Shown: positions 1 to 9,728 of the stretch, in pieces | Numbering within the stretch: position 1 is the first letter of the stretch | Layout of the letters: each line of letters opens with the position of its first letter | NCBI GenBank assembly: GCA_001839685.1 | Contig: MLAK01000374.1 | Coordinates: 33,037 to 97,036 of the forward strand | Source: Tritrichomonas foetus | Taxonomy: Eukaryota > Parabasalia > Tritrichomonadida > Tritrichomonadidae | Reading direction: 5' to 3' | Length of the DNA: 64,000 nt | Program-made: the position numbers and the translations under genes | The notes under the pieces: model-generated | Told to the model about the DNA's origin: nothing | Databases searched by the model: none | The model's input: the letters and a program-made list of their open reading frames with translations, nothing else

Positions 1-255
1 ATCCTGAATCAATTTTCAAATCCAATGCAATCTTCTATGCCAGGGCAGATGTCTCTTCAAGTTTCTCCACAAATTCCAATGACTGCACCAATCCAAGGCC
101 AAATCCAAGGTCAATATCAAGGTCAAATACCACAGCATTCACATCAATATCAAACTCCACCTATTCAATATCAACAGCCGCCTTTACAACAGCATCAATT
201 GCAGCAACTTCAAACAGGGTATCCTGGCCCACAGGTATATCCACCTGGGCATTAG
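1..255 (+). CDS. Gln/Pro-rich protein, C-terminal part
   Basis: The frame is open from the first base of the window to a stop at 253-255, so this is the 3' end of a gene that begins outside. The 84 visible residues are low complexity: repeated Gln-Gly-Gln-like steps, Gln/Pro/Tyr-rich stretches and a Pro-Gly-rich end. No domain is visible in the part shown. Such tails occur in RNA-binding, transcription and coat-associated proteins, but nothing here decides between them. Confidence 0.65.
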   Translation: MLNQFSNPMQSSMPGQMSLQVSPQIPMTAPIQGQIQGQYQGQIPQHSHQYQTPPIQYQQPPLQQHQLQQLQTGYPGPQVYPPGH

Positions 256-519
256 AGATCGAATTAATATTTAGAATGAATTGTGTTTTCTATAAATTAT
301 ATATAAATTCCTCGTATCTTTCTCTTTATTCTTTACCCAAATTCCTTTATATGCATTTACATACATAATATGATGAATTCTTTCATGATTTGCTTGATTA
401 TGAATTCAATGCATATTTGTCCAATTATATTGAATTCGATAATATCCCAAAATTAATCGAAATCTACGAAAATTGGCCTCTAATTGGCCATGGTTTCCAA
501 AAGCTCCACAATTTGTAAA

Positions 520-1509
520 ATGCTTTCTCCTCTCTTTTTACTTTGTGTTATCACAAGGAAGAAGGAAAATAACTATCCGTTAACCAATTCATTCCAATGC
601 ACAGAATTGACCGGAAAAACATTCAAAGACAACGCCCAATTACATCATCCAAACAACGATTGCCTCTTCATCAAAGACTCCGTTTTTTTCCACTGTAATT
701 GCGACACTTTAACCTATGGCGGCGGCGCCATTTTCTGCCAGCAAATCGACCCAGCGCGTCTCACTTTATATCTATTCGATACCTCCTTCGTAGAGTGCCG
801 CGCGCGAGCCCAAGTCGACATGGGCGGAGTTGGAGGTGGAATATTTTTCGAAAGTAACCGCTCGTTTATCGCCCGATGTTGCGGAACAAGATGCTGCGCC
901 ACGAATGCCGGCCAATTTCTATACATTCACTGCACGCAGGGGCACCCCAGTCGCATGAACGCCACATCCTGCTTCAGGTGTCCAATCGAGGAGAAAGATG
1001 TGCAGAATGCCCCAATATTTATGGAAGACGGAAGTCAGAAAATTTCTGATGTTAACTCCTCATTTAATGAGATTGACTGTCTCGGCGATGTTTTTTACTC
1101 AGTTCAGTCCATCAAAATTCAGAGGTGCACATTCTATAAAAATATTGGCGACTGCGCCTTCAATATTGTTGGATTCAATACTCCAACCGTGACAAGCTAC
1201 TGCAACTTTATTGGAAACAGATGCGGCGACTCTGGCGTCGTTCTTTGCGAAGTTTACGCAAATGGCGTCCATGCCTTTGAAAAGTGCGTCTGGTACAGAA
1301 ATAAGGCGAATGTTGCAATTAACGAAGCGAAGGGATATGATGTTACTCTCATCGGCTGCACTTTTGATGAAGAAATGAAGACTTATGGATCGTTCAATGT
1401 CGAAGATTGCACTGTGACAAAGAAGCCTGTGTTGAATGAAATTGATCACTTCCAGACCTACTTCTGTGCACCAAATTTGGATAAGAAAAAGAAGAGATTC
1501 ATTTTCTAG
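520..1509 (+). CDS. Cys-rich, beta-helix-like secreted or surface protein
   Basis: A 329-residue frame if started at ATG 520. An ATG at 490 is also in frame, but starting at 520 puts a hydrophobic signal-like stretch (MLSPLFLLCVIT) at the N-terminus. The body carries irregular repeats of about 20-25 residues with patterns such as F-x-x-C and C-x-F-x-x-N, small residues and many Cys (for example FIARCCGTRCCATNAGQF). This is what right-handed parallel beta-helix proteins of the Pmp/pectate-lyase-like type look like. No C-terminal membrane anchor is seen; the protein ends KKKKRFIF. Its codons are visibly richer in G and C than its neighbours, with runs such as ggcggcgcc. A secreted or surface role is inferred from family resemblance. 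Confidence 0.6.
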   Translation: MLSPLFLLCVITRKKENNYPLTNSFQCTELTGKTFKDNAQLHHPNNDCLFIKDSVFFHCNCDTLTYGGGAIFCQQIDPARLTLYLFDTSFVECRARAQVDMGGVGGGIFFESNRSFIARCCGTRCCATNAGQFLYIHCTQGHPSRMNATSCFRCPIEEKDVQNAPIFMEDGSQKISDVNSSFNEIDCLGDVFYSVQSIKIQRCTFYKNIGDCAFNIVGFNTPTVTSYCNFIGNRCGDSGVVLCEVYANGVHAFEKCVWYRNKANVAINEAKGYDVTLIGCTFDEEMKTYGSFNVEDCTVTKKPVLNEIDHFQTYFCAPNLDKKKKRFIF

Positions 1510-2123
1510 AAGAAAAATGGAAAGCATGTAAATAAATAACAATAATTTTGTGATTTTCTTTCTTTCTTTTTCCATTTTAGATCAAGCCAAAATCTAAATC
1601 GAATGAATACCATAAATAACTAATGAATGTTGGCAATCCAGAATGTGGTTTTATGCGCTATTGATGGATATATTTATATATAATTTAGGATAAGGAGTAA
1701 CATCCTAATTCAATCTCTATTATTGTGGGCTTAAAACAAGAGAAAAATAGGCGTCGTCCGATTCAATATTGGTATTTGATGATAAACTAAACGAAATAGT
1801 TCGCAAATCCTTACTAAGAAGAGACAAAATCTTGTATTTTTTGTTCCTTGAATTCTCGAATGTGATAACATCTTATAATAATGAAACATCAAAATCTATG
1901 TCTTAAGAATGATGATTGGCCTAATTACTTAAAGATATCAAAATATTCAAAACTCTTTTACTCATTCTTTAGATGAAAATCGATTTGTGTCATTTATTGA
2001 ATAATGACAGAAAATTGTTTTAGAAATATTTTTTGAGATGAATGATGGAAGAAATAAAGAAAATCGAGTAATAAATTAAGAAATGAAAAATATATATATA
2101 AAATAATTCCGTAATAAAAACAT
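1510..2123. other. intergenic, no gene seen
   Basis: AT-rich spacer between two convergent genes. I see no frame with protein-like composition, no tRNA and no clear repeat. Confidence 0.5.
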
Positions 2124-5100
2124 TTATGATATATTAACTGGATATTCAACAGAATATACTTTATATTTCGAACCATTAGGCCTAGAAACATAAGAAAAGT
2201 AAGTAATATCATAGTTATCGTCAGACAAAACTTCAAACATTGTGTTCGTTACAAGAACATGATTTGGAGGGAATTTAAGCATGATTAATTCAGAAACATT
2301 CATTTGCGTTCCATACAAGTCAAACACAGGCAAAGGATCTTTTATAACATCAGCTAAATATTGCGATCCCATATGAATACAACAATATAAATCCAATACT
2401 TTATTATTCTTTTGTTGAAAAGATTTAATTTTCTTTAACAATTTCAAACTAAATTTTACGATCTTATTTGCCATTTCTGGAATTGTTATCATAGTTGAGA
2501 ATAAACCTGAAATAACCCTAAAGTGTTGGCATGATCTACCAAGGAATGTCAAATCAGAATCACTATTTAAAAGTTTCCTAATAATTGTGTGAATTTTTGA
2601 TATTTGGTCAACTTGGAGGTTATGAACTCCTGACAAATAAAATGAGCCAATGCAGCTTTTGTTTAACAAAAACATATTAAATTGGCCATCTTCCAACATT
2701 GACATTGCAACAGGTGTTGGAACAATTTGAGACATTAAAAGTCGAAGTTGATTTGCTTCTTGGTTCATCCTTCGAATCAATGTATCTCTATATGTAACAT
2801 CTTGTAAAACACATGCAAAAGAAATATCATGACCATCATAAGAAAAGTTATCCATTGGAATTAATGTACACAAAAATAAACACTTAGTTTGATCAGCTAA
2901 TGAAAATGTGATTGGCATAGTTTGATCATGGGTTGGTGGGATTTCTAATTTTATCATTTTTTTTGATAAATTTTGAAGGAATGTTGAAAATTTATCTGTG
3001 ATTCCTTCGTTTATCTCAATTTGTAATTTTGATGCGGTATTAGGTGTTGAATAAACAATTTCTTCAGAATTATTAACCAGAATTATGATATCTGATATGG
3101 ATTCGAGTGTTTTTGAACGATTTAGAATTTGATAACCTATTTCATTTTTCACTTTCTTCGGAGCCATCACTTCTAGAGCCTTTTCATTTGTATTCAGAAC
3201 ATGAAGAGGGACAGATGACAATACAGCAGTGGAAAATTGTGGTGAAAAAACTAAATAATTTATAAAAGTCTGTGAAATAATCATTAAAAGAAGAAGAATC
3301 AAAAGATTCATTATAAAAATATTAAATAGATCGATTTTCACCACATCAAAGAAAGATTCAACAGAGTCAAAGAATGGATCAATAACATTTCTTTGTGTAA
3401 AAGATAAAGTAAAGAAAATATTTCTAACAACTTCATCAATTTTCTCTCTTTCAAAGTAAGATCCATTATCAATGAATTCAACCGCAACAACATCCAAAAT
3501 GTTTGTGATGAGATACATCAAACTATTAGAAAGTGAAAAACAAAGCTTATTCATATTGTCAGGATGGCATAAAATATCATCATAATAAAGGGAGCTTTCA
3601 TAAATTGGCGGAATATTTGAAATATTTGATAGTTGATATACATAATTTAAATGAAAATAATCAGTAACTGTGAGTAAAGACTCTCTTTGTAATTCCATAT
3701 TTTTATCAATGGGGAAGAAATGTAGATTTTCATAATTCACAAAATGAGATGAATATAAATACAAAACATGTGGCATGAACATTAATGTTTTGGATTGGGC
3801 AAGACTATCAGCAGAATCTCTAATGAATATACCTTTTACATGAATCACTGAAATCATTAATAAGACATAAATTAAAAAATATATAAATATATAAATAATA
3901 TATCTGACAGTAATTCCAATTTTGGTTAAATATGAAGAAGGTGGCGATGGATAAGAAAGTTGTCGTATATAAAATCTTTGTTCTTGTTCTAATGACTCTA
4001 AAATTGAAGCAGGAAGTGCTAGTTTATCACCGACTTTTTCTAGTAATTCCGAAACAACAGTTTTTGGCAATGTTAAAAATGGTAAAAATAATTCTGATTG
4101 AATTTGATTCATTAAAATATGGCAAATGGCAAGGGAAATTAGCATAGCTACGGCCGCCACAGGAATAACGATATAAAACGATCTTTCAGTTTTTTCGAAC
4201 CGATTTATTATAATGGGTGGTTCGATTTCTAAGGTCTTATTAATTATGTTAATCAAGCAATTAGTTACAATTTTATAATTGGTTTGCAGTATATCCGTAA
4301 AATTGGATGAAAATACCTGGAAAATATTCGGATTATTGATCACCGTTTGACTACCAAATTGAATAATATATTCGCTAAGTAAAGCAAAAACCGATAATTC
4401 TTCCTCTTTTGTTTCAAATGTAGTATACAAATAAAATTTATTCTTTTGATCGAAACATTCTCTGACTTCATTAGATAATGGTAAAGTATCTAACAGATCA
4501 ATTAATTCAGCTATGTTTGAGCGTGCATCATCCAATAGATATTGGATGTCATTAATAGGATCTGTTAAATTTGACGGGAATACCCAGTTTTTCAGATTGA
4601 TGAAATCGTGTAATTTTGCAGGAGGAGGAAAATCAGAGGTATATGGTGGTAAAATCGTTAATGCAAACAAGCAAGACGAAAAATCGTAGAGAATTTGTAA
4701 TAATTTTTGATAAACCTGCCATGTTTCATTATTTTGAGTTAATGGATCAAATAATATCACTCCATAAATGATTAATAATATGGTCATGAAATAAAATGGT
4801 AAAAATGATGTAAGATGATGAAGTATTGATAATCTATTCCGTGCAATATCTTGTAGCATTGAAGCAGCTGGACTAAAAACTGTTTTCACATTATTTTCTA
4901 ATTTAACTTCTAATTTTTTTACTTGAGTGAATATTCTGTAAGAATTTTCAAATAAAATATCATTTAATGTATGCAGCTTTGTAAATGGTTCTTTCCTTAA
5001 TCGTATAGGAACAAAAGAAAGGAATCTATCAAAGCATTCAATCATTCCGGTTTCACGTCCGTATTTCGGCATTAATTGTGAAAAAGTTGAAATTGCTTGA

Positions 5101-6551
5101 TTATATTTTGAATTCGCTTCTTGTGCCAACGATGCCAGCCTTTCAGTGCGTCCAAGAAGAACCTCTGTCCAAAATAAATGGAGTGCTGATAAGAAATCAT
5201 CAACAATTGAATTGCAAATGTTAATCATTCGAATACTCTGTGAATGTGTATCATGTGTCATATCAAAGAAAGCAAGCTGGAACATAGAAACAGATGTCCA
5301 ATTAATTATAGAATTTGATGCGCGTCGTTTCATTTCGGTTAGAATAGTTTTTATCATGGATGGATTATTTGCATCAATTGCTGTGAGTTTGCCAATCACA
5401 AAAGTGATTAAGAATGAATCAGGATGTGATCGAACAGCCGCATCAAAAATAGAATAATCAGTACCAATCAAATGATAACTGATACATAAAGCTACAGAAA
5501 GTTTATAATGATTCATTTTTTCAATAGCCGAAAAATCATTTGATTCAATTGCCGAAAAAATCGTGACTAAAAGTTTATCTGTAGATGATTTGATAAATAA
5601 AAATGAAGTCACAGCAACTGGTAATGATAAAGTTAAGACTACAACAATAGTTGTATCACTGTTTTTTATAAGTAATGAAAAAAGTGTCAAGAAAGTAGTT
5701 ACAGCACCCATTGCATTAAAAAAGAAAACTAAAATTTGATAAGAAAATAAAATAAATGGTAAAATATTAGATGAAATAGCAGAACTTAATAAATATAAAA
5801 TAAGGCGAATAACTAAACATGAATGTGCAATAAAATTATTATCAATAGAATGAACAACAACTTCAGTAGCAGCAAAAGAAATAACATAATTAAGAGAAAC
5901 ATAGGTTAAAGGGACTGAAATCCAAGTTGCACCAAAGATTGGATTAAAAGATAATAATTGATTATGCACGAATCGATTAATTAAAAAGCCAGCAAAAATA
6001 AATACAAAATTTAATAAAGAAATAATTAAATAAAGTGGATAAGGTTCATCCAAAAAACAAAATATAGAGTCAAGAAATAAATTAAGTGATATTGGCATAA
6101 AAATAGTTAAATAACATAAAGAAATATTAATTAAAATGTGAGTTATTGTTGAGTAAAAAATAATATGATGTTTGACTGTAAAAAATATCGAAAAGATAAA
6201 AATTAAAGAGACAATTGTCAAGGAAAAAAGCAAAATGATGGTGCATTCTTTTGTTGCCTTTGTTGAATCAACTGGAATCAATCGAACAATACATGAACAA
6301 ATTTCCAATAAATAGTCGAAGGATGTTGGTGACTTGTCGCCAGGGTAAGCCATTATGTACAGGGAGCTAACGAAATGCTGAATTAACAAAATTGTTGTTG
6401 AAAATGAGTAAAAAAAATTATTTATTGCTCGAGATTTTTGTAAGAAAATAATGAAAGATGCAATTCTTTGAACAAGAGATGGATGTTTTTGAGGAGATAC
6501 GAGTATCCAATCCGAGTTTTGTTGGTGTTCGAGATCATCGGAGGGAATCAT
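2124..6551 (-). CDS. large polytopic membrane protein with PAS-like and degenerate adenylate/guanylate cyclase domain
   Basis: 1475 residues. The N-terminal third holds about ten hydrophobic segments. Further membrane segments follow near residues 570-600, 780-805, 870-900 and 1085-1110, separating long loops. A PAS-like stretch (SDIIILVNNSEEIVYSTPN) precedes a class III cyclase region near residues 1270-1470, recognisable from its coupling helix LLMSQIVPTPVAMSMLEDGQ and from DLYGTQMNVSELIM, which matches the D-x-W/Y-G-x-x-V-N region. The segment that normally holds the first metal-binding Asp (VLFADI-GFT) reads SFYLSGVHNL, and the catalytic Arg after the Asn is also absent, so cyclase activity is doubtful. 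Trichomonads encode large families of this architecture. A sensor or pseudo-cyclase role is inference. Confidence 0.75.
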   Translation of the reverse strand: MIPSDDLEHQQNSDWILVSPQKHPSLVQRIASFIIFLQKSRAINNFFYSFSTTILLIQHFVSSLYIMAYPGDKSPTSFDYLLEICSCIVRLIPVDSTKATKECTIILLFSLTIVSLIFIFSIFFTVKHHIIFYSTITHILINISLCYLTIFMPISLNLFLDSIFCFLDEPYPLYLIISLLNFVFIFAGFLINRFVHNQLLSFNPIFGATWISVPLTYVSLNYVISFAATEVVVHSIDNNFIAHSCLVIRLILYLLSSAISSNILPFILFSYQILVFFFNAMGAVTTFLTLFSLLIKNSDTTIVVVLTLSLPVAVTSFLFIKSSTDKLLVTIFSAIESNDFSAIEKMNHYKLSVALCISYHLIGTDYSIFDAAVRSHPDSFLITFVIGKLTAIDANNPSMIKTILTEMKRRASNSIINWTSVSMFQLAFFDMTHDTHSQSIRMINICNSIVDDFLSALHLFWTEVLLGRTERLASLAQEANSKYNQAISTFSQLMPKYGRETGMIECFDRFLSFVPIRLRKEPFTKLHTLNDILFENSYRIFTQVKKLEVKLENNVKTVFSPAASMLQDIARNRLSILHHLTSFLPFYFMTILLIIYGVILFDPLTQNNETWQVYQKLLQILYDFSSCLFALTILPPYTSDFPPPAKLHDFINLKNWVFPSNLTDPINDIQYLLDDARSNIAELIDLLDTLPLSNEVRECFDQKNKFYLYTTFETKEEELSVFALLSEYIIQFGSQTVINNPNIFQVFSSNFTDILQTNYKIVTNCLINIINKTLEIEPPIIINRFEKTERSFYIVIPVAAVAMLISLAICHILMNQIQSELFLPFLTLPKTVVSELLEKVGDKLALPASILESLEQEQRFYIRQLSYPSPPSSYLTKIGITVRYIIYIFIYFLIYVLLMISVIHVKGIFIRDSADSLAQSKTLMFMPHVLYLYSSHFVNYENLHFFPIDKNMELQRESLLTVTDYFHLNYVYQLSNISNIPPIYESSLYYDDILCHPDNMNKLCFSLSNSLMYLITNILDVVAVEFIDNGSYFEREKIDEVVRNIFFTLSFTQRNVIDPFFDSVESFFDVVKIDLFNIFIMNLLILLLLMIISQTFINYLVFSPQFSTAVLSSVPLHVLNTNEKALEVMAPKKVKNEIGYQILNRSKTLESISDIIILVNNSEEIVYSTPNTASKLQIEINEGITDKFSTFLQNLSKKMIKLEIPPTHDQTMPITFSLADQTKCLFLCTLIPMDNFSYDGHDISFACVLQDVTYRDTLIRRMNQEANQLRLLMSQIVPTPVAMSMLEDGQFNMFLLNKSCIGSFYLSGVHNLQVDQISKIHTIIRKLLNSDSDLTFLGRSCQHFRVISGLFSTMITIPEMANKIVKFSLKLLKKIKSFQQKNNKVLDLYCCIHMGSQYLADVIKDPLPVFDLYGTQMNVSELIMLKFPPNHVLVTNTMFEVLSDDNYDITYFSYVSRPNGSKYKVYSVEYPVNIS

Positions 6552-6706
6552 GAATCTTGGAACTTTTTAAACATATATTTGGCCTGAATTAATTTTTCTA
6601 TGAAATTATTCAATTTTCAAAGAAAAAGAAAATCGTTGAAATCTCCTTCTCAAAAACTCATTGTTACTAAATCTTCATTAAAATTTCGATATATACTTAG
6701 CTATCA

Positions 6707-7282
6707 ATGACTTACCAGCTCTTCAGCTTCGAAAACCAATCACCAGAAAGACAGAGAGAGATATTAGAAAAGCAAATAAAACAACAACAACAGCGCGAAA
6801 TTCTTGAACAACAAATTCAAGCTCGTAAAAGAGAAAAGGAGCTCGAAAGAGAAAAAGAAGAGCGAATACAATCAATGTATGAGCAGAGACATTCACAGCC
6901 ACAACAACAGCAACAGCAATCTCAAAAACAACAACAATATATTCCACAGCCGCATCAGCAGCAATTCCAGCAAACTCAAAACTATCCATCAATTGTTGAT
7001 TCGCCTCCTCGTCAGCAGGCAACAATAGACTTCACAAAGACAAATGGTGGAGCCAGAAATCAGCCATTGGTTTTCACTCCACAAAAATCGTTATTATCTG
7101 ATACCCGCCCTCGTGTTGTCATTCCTGAGAGACAAATTCTGTCGATGTCATTAACGCCATCAACAATACATGATGCATTTGCATCCTTGAGGCATCAAAT
7201 CATGACAACTGCTGCATCTACAGTAATTTCGGGAAGCCCTGATTGTAGAACACGAGGAAGAAAAGCACATGCAACATTTTAG
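6707..7282 (+). CDS. Gln-rich coiled-coil protein, unknown function
   Basis: 191 residues. The N-terminal half is a charged, Gln-rich helix (residues about 12-65) that should form a coiled coil, followed by poly-Gln and Gln/Pro stretches. The C-terminal half is more ordinary and contains VFTPQKSLLSDTRP and a Ser/Thr-rich segment. The gene is divergent from the cyclase-like gene across about 155 bp. I do not recognise a family. The start is the first ATG in frame, in the context ctatcaATG. Confidence 0.6.
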   Translation: MTYQLFSFENQSPERQREILEKQIKQQQQREILEQQIQARKREKELEREKEERIQSMYEQRHSQPQQQQQQSQKQQQYIPQPHQQQFQQTQNYPSIVDSPPRQQATIDFTKTNGGARNQPLVFTPQKSLLSDTRPRVVIPERQILSMSLTPSTIHDAFASLRHQIMTTAASTVISGSPDCRTRGRKAHATF

Positions 7283-8417
7283 TCATATTTACGAGTGATC
7301 TCCATTCAGCAAAATATTATATCTGATTTTTTTTTTTTTTTTTTTTTGCATTTTAGTTGTATTATGAAAGAAAAAGTTTATATCTTAGTCATCGATGAAT
7401 CATTTAATCATCTGATATATTCATCAATTACTCCGGTTCAACATGTAATAAATATTTTTCCACCTAACAACTTTATTTATTTATTTATTATTGATATTAT
7501 TATTATAGTCCTGCTGTTAATACTTTGGAAAAATCAAATTGAGAATTGTAAGATTTAAAAAAATATCAAATTGTCTGACAAATAAAATGATAAATTAACA
7601 AGAAAATCAAAATGTCAAAGAATGGAATTGTTGGATGAGATAGGAAAATCATTATATCTATTTTATGAGGGAGATTCGCAAATGCCCATTAGGGTCAACT
7701 AACTGTAAAATTTTTATTCATTAGGTGACAAAACAATAAAACAACTTTTTTATGAAATACAAACATGATATCGAAATGAAAATTTCAAGATCTAAGAAGT
7801 GATACATGACTATTTCAGACCACTAAATCGCATTATTACCTTTTGGGTATTTCTTGTAGAATTACAGCGAATTATACAAAATTCACTTGTGTTCAATTTG
7901 AAATCAATAATTTCGTCTATATTTCTGATATGATGAAATTCTATCAAGTTTCTTCATGTTTTGACAACTATTTGAAAATCACTCTTTTTAATTAATCAAT
8001 TCGATCATTTCTACTTTTACATCAACAATCATAACTTAATGGTAAAGTATGTAAGGCATAAAGATTGCTAGATATTTTTTAGAAATAATTCGTTTAGATT
8101 CATTGTTTATTAACATTAACCATATCTCCTCAAACAAAACAACAGCGGGAAAAATGCCTTATTTGAAGTATGAAAATGCATTCTTTCAGGAAATATTCAA
8201 ATTAAACCATTTAGTTTTGATTTGATACAGAAAAGATATAAAAAATTCAATTTTAATTGTCTCTTTAGAAAATAAAATTCTTAATAAAGGTGAATATGTA
8301 GTAACTCTATTTTTAATAATACTTCAAAATTATACAATTTGGCTGATTTCATCTTCAGTGAGGTACTTTTTTAATTATTGACCACAAAATGAATTTATTT
8401 ATGAAATCTAATATATA
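7283..8417. other. intergenic with poly-T tract, no gene seen
   Basis: More than 1.1 kb of AT-rich sequence. It begins with a run of 21 T at 7327-7347. An open frame across that tract is dominated by homopolymer Phe and hydrophobic residues and is not convincing. Nothing else is recognisable. Confidence 0.5.
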
Positions 8418-9425
8418 CTAGTAACGATCAAATCGATGATCATCTTCGTCATCTTCGTCTTCTTTTTCGCTTTCACTTCCTGATGATGATCCTGAACCAG
8501 ACTCTGATTCTGAATTTGAAGAGTCACTTTTAGCTGATTCGCTTTCATCTTTTTGGGTTTCTTCATATTGTGAATCTTGTACAATTTTGCGTCTTTCAAG
8601 TTCAAGTTCATATTTTTGAATAATTGCGGAAATATCAACTTCACCTTTAAAATCGTCACGAATTTGATGAATTTGGTCAACAGATAAAGAATCAATCGAC
8701 GATTGTTTTACATTATTATTCAAAAGTTGGACTATTATATCAATTGGTAAAACATCCAAATTTTCTTCAGCTTTTTGCGCTGAAACACAATTTTCAGCTG
8801 AAGCTGAAGTTTCCACAGGAACAAAAACAGGAGGTACATATGAAGGTGGTGGTGTCAATTTTGGCATAGTTTGTGTGACAATTGTTTTTGGTATATATTT
8901 GCCAAGTAATGAATCCCATTTCCAATTCGGATTATTATTTTGATTCCAAAATAAAAAATTATTGTTATTGAAAATATTGTTATTGTTGTTATTGTTATTG
9001 TTATTGCTATTTTTAGTTATATTGCGATTTGAAAAAGAACTCCATTCATCAACATCAATATCATTTTGTGATTCTAGATTCTGCGATTCTTCTTCTATTT
9101 CTTTTTCTTTCTCTTCGAGAATTTTCTCGGCTTCTTTTGTAAAAATTGGGCGAGCCTGTTTCGTCCAATATGTTGAATAGCCTAATACCTTACAGAAGAA
9201 TGACGAATTTGTTGATGCTGTTGATTCACGAAGCATTGACGACAGCTGCCATTTTGGTAAATGTTCGACAACTGTTGGTTGGAAGTTTCTGGCTATTAAT
9301 TCTTTTCGGAGGAGTTCAATCGGTAAGTTCATGAGGTCGTTAATGCCTTCTTTAATTTCGTCATCACTTGAATCAGAAAAATCAACTTTTGGTTTGTTTG
9401 CTGCCTTTCCTCCCCTTCGAGACAT
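8418..9425 (-). CDS. acidic Ser-rich protein, possibly nuclear
   Basis: 335 residues from ATG 9425 (MSRRGGKAAN). An in-frame ATG lies 24 nt upstream, but a TCACT initiator-like motif (9433-9437) sits between the two, so the downstream start is preferred. The N-terminus has an acidic Ser patch (FSDSSDDE) typical of CK2 sites. Residues about 30-65 (LPIELLRKELIARNF) weakly resemble a SAP-type helix pair. The centre has poly-Asn and Pro-rich linkers. The C-terminus is a long Ser/Glu/Asp tract. A nuclear or chromatin role is only suggested by composition, and no catalytic domain is visible. Confidence 0.6.
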   Translation of the reverse strand: MSRRGGKAANKPKVDFSDSSDDEIKEGINDLMNLPIELLRKELIARNFQPTVVEHLPKWQLSSMLRESTASTNSSFFCKVLGYSTYWTKQARPIFTKEAEKILEEKEKEIEEESQNLESQNDIDVDEWSSFSNRNITKNSNNNNNNNNNNIFNNNNFLFWNQNNNPNWKWDSLLGKYIPKTIVTQTMPKLTPPPSYVPPVFVPVETSASAENCVSAQKAEENLDVLPIDIIVQLLNNNVKQSSIDSLSVDQIHQIRDDFKGEVDISAIIQKYELELERRKIVQDSQYEETQKDESESAKSDSSNSESESGSGSSSGSESEKEDEDDEDDHRFDRY

Positions 9426-9432
9426 GATTTTA

Positions 9433-9437
9433 AGTGA
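9433..9437 (-). promoter_or_regulatory. initiator-like motif TCACT
   Basis: On the minus strand TCACT lies just upstream of the ATG at 9425, matching the trichomonad initiator pattern TCA(C/T)(A/T). It is what decides the start chosen for the acidic protein. Confidence 0.5.
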
Positions 9438-9707
9438 TGAATATGTCACTTAATAATTCAGTTCACATTTCGTGTTAGAAGGAAGATGATATTTCATTTT
9501 TAAATGACCGATTAACATCAGAAAATATTTACTTTTATAAAAATGATACAATATCCACAAAATACACCTATACAAGGTGAATAAAGTGCAAAATTCAGTA
9601 TTATTGAATGAAATACGAATGAAATATCATTAGAGATTTATTTCATATTATCAAGCTTTTTCACTCGATTTGATGAATCGATCCTATTGATCTTGATGAT
9701 ATCGGTT

Positions 9708-9712
9708 TTTCA
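9708..9712 (+). promoter_or_regulatory. initiator-like motif TCACA
   Basis: TCACA followed by AAAAAGTT lies about 19 nt upstream of ATG 9729. Both motifs recur before other genes in this window. Confidence 0.45.
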
Positions 9713-9728
9713 CAAAAAGTTATCGACA

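Noticed and set aside
7295..7558. 87-codon frame after the Gln-rich gene
   Set aside because: It starts through a run of 21 T giving poly-Phe, and the rest is hydrophobic AT-driven sequence with no start context.
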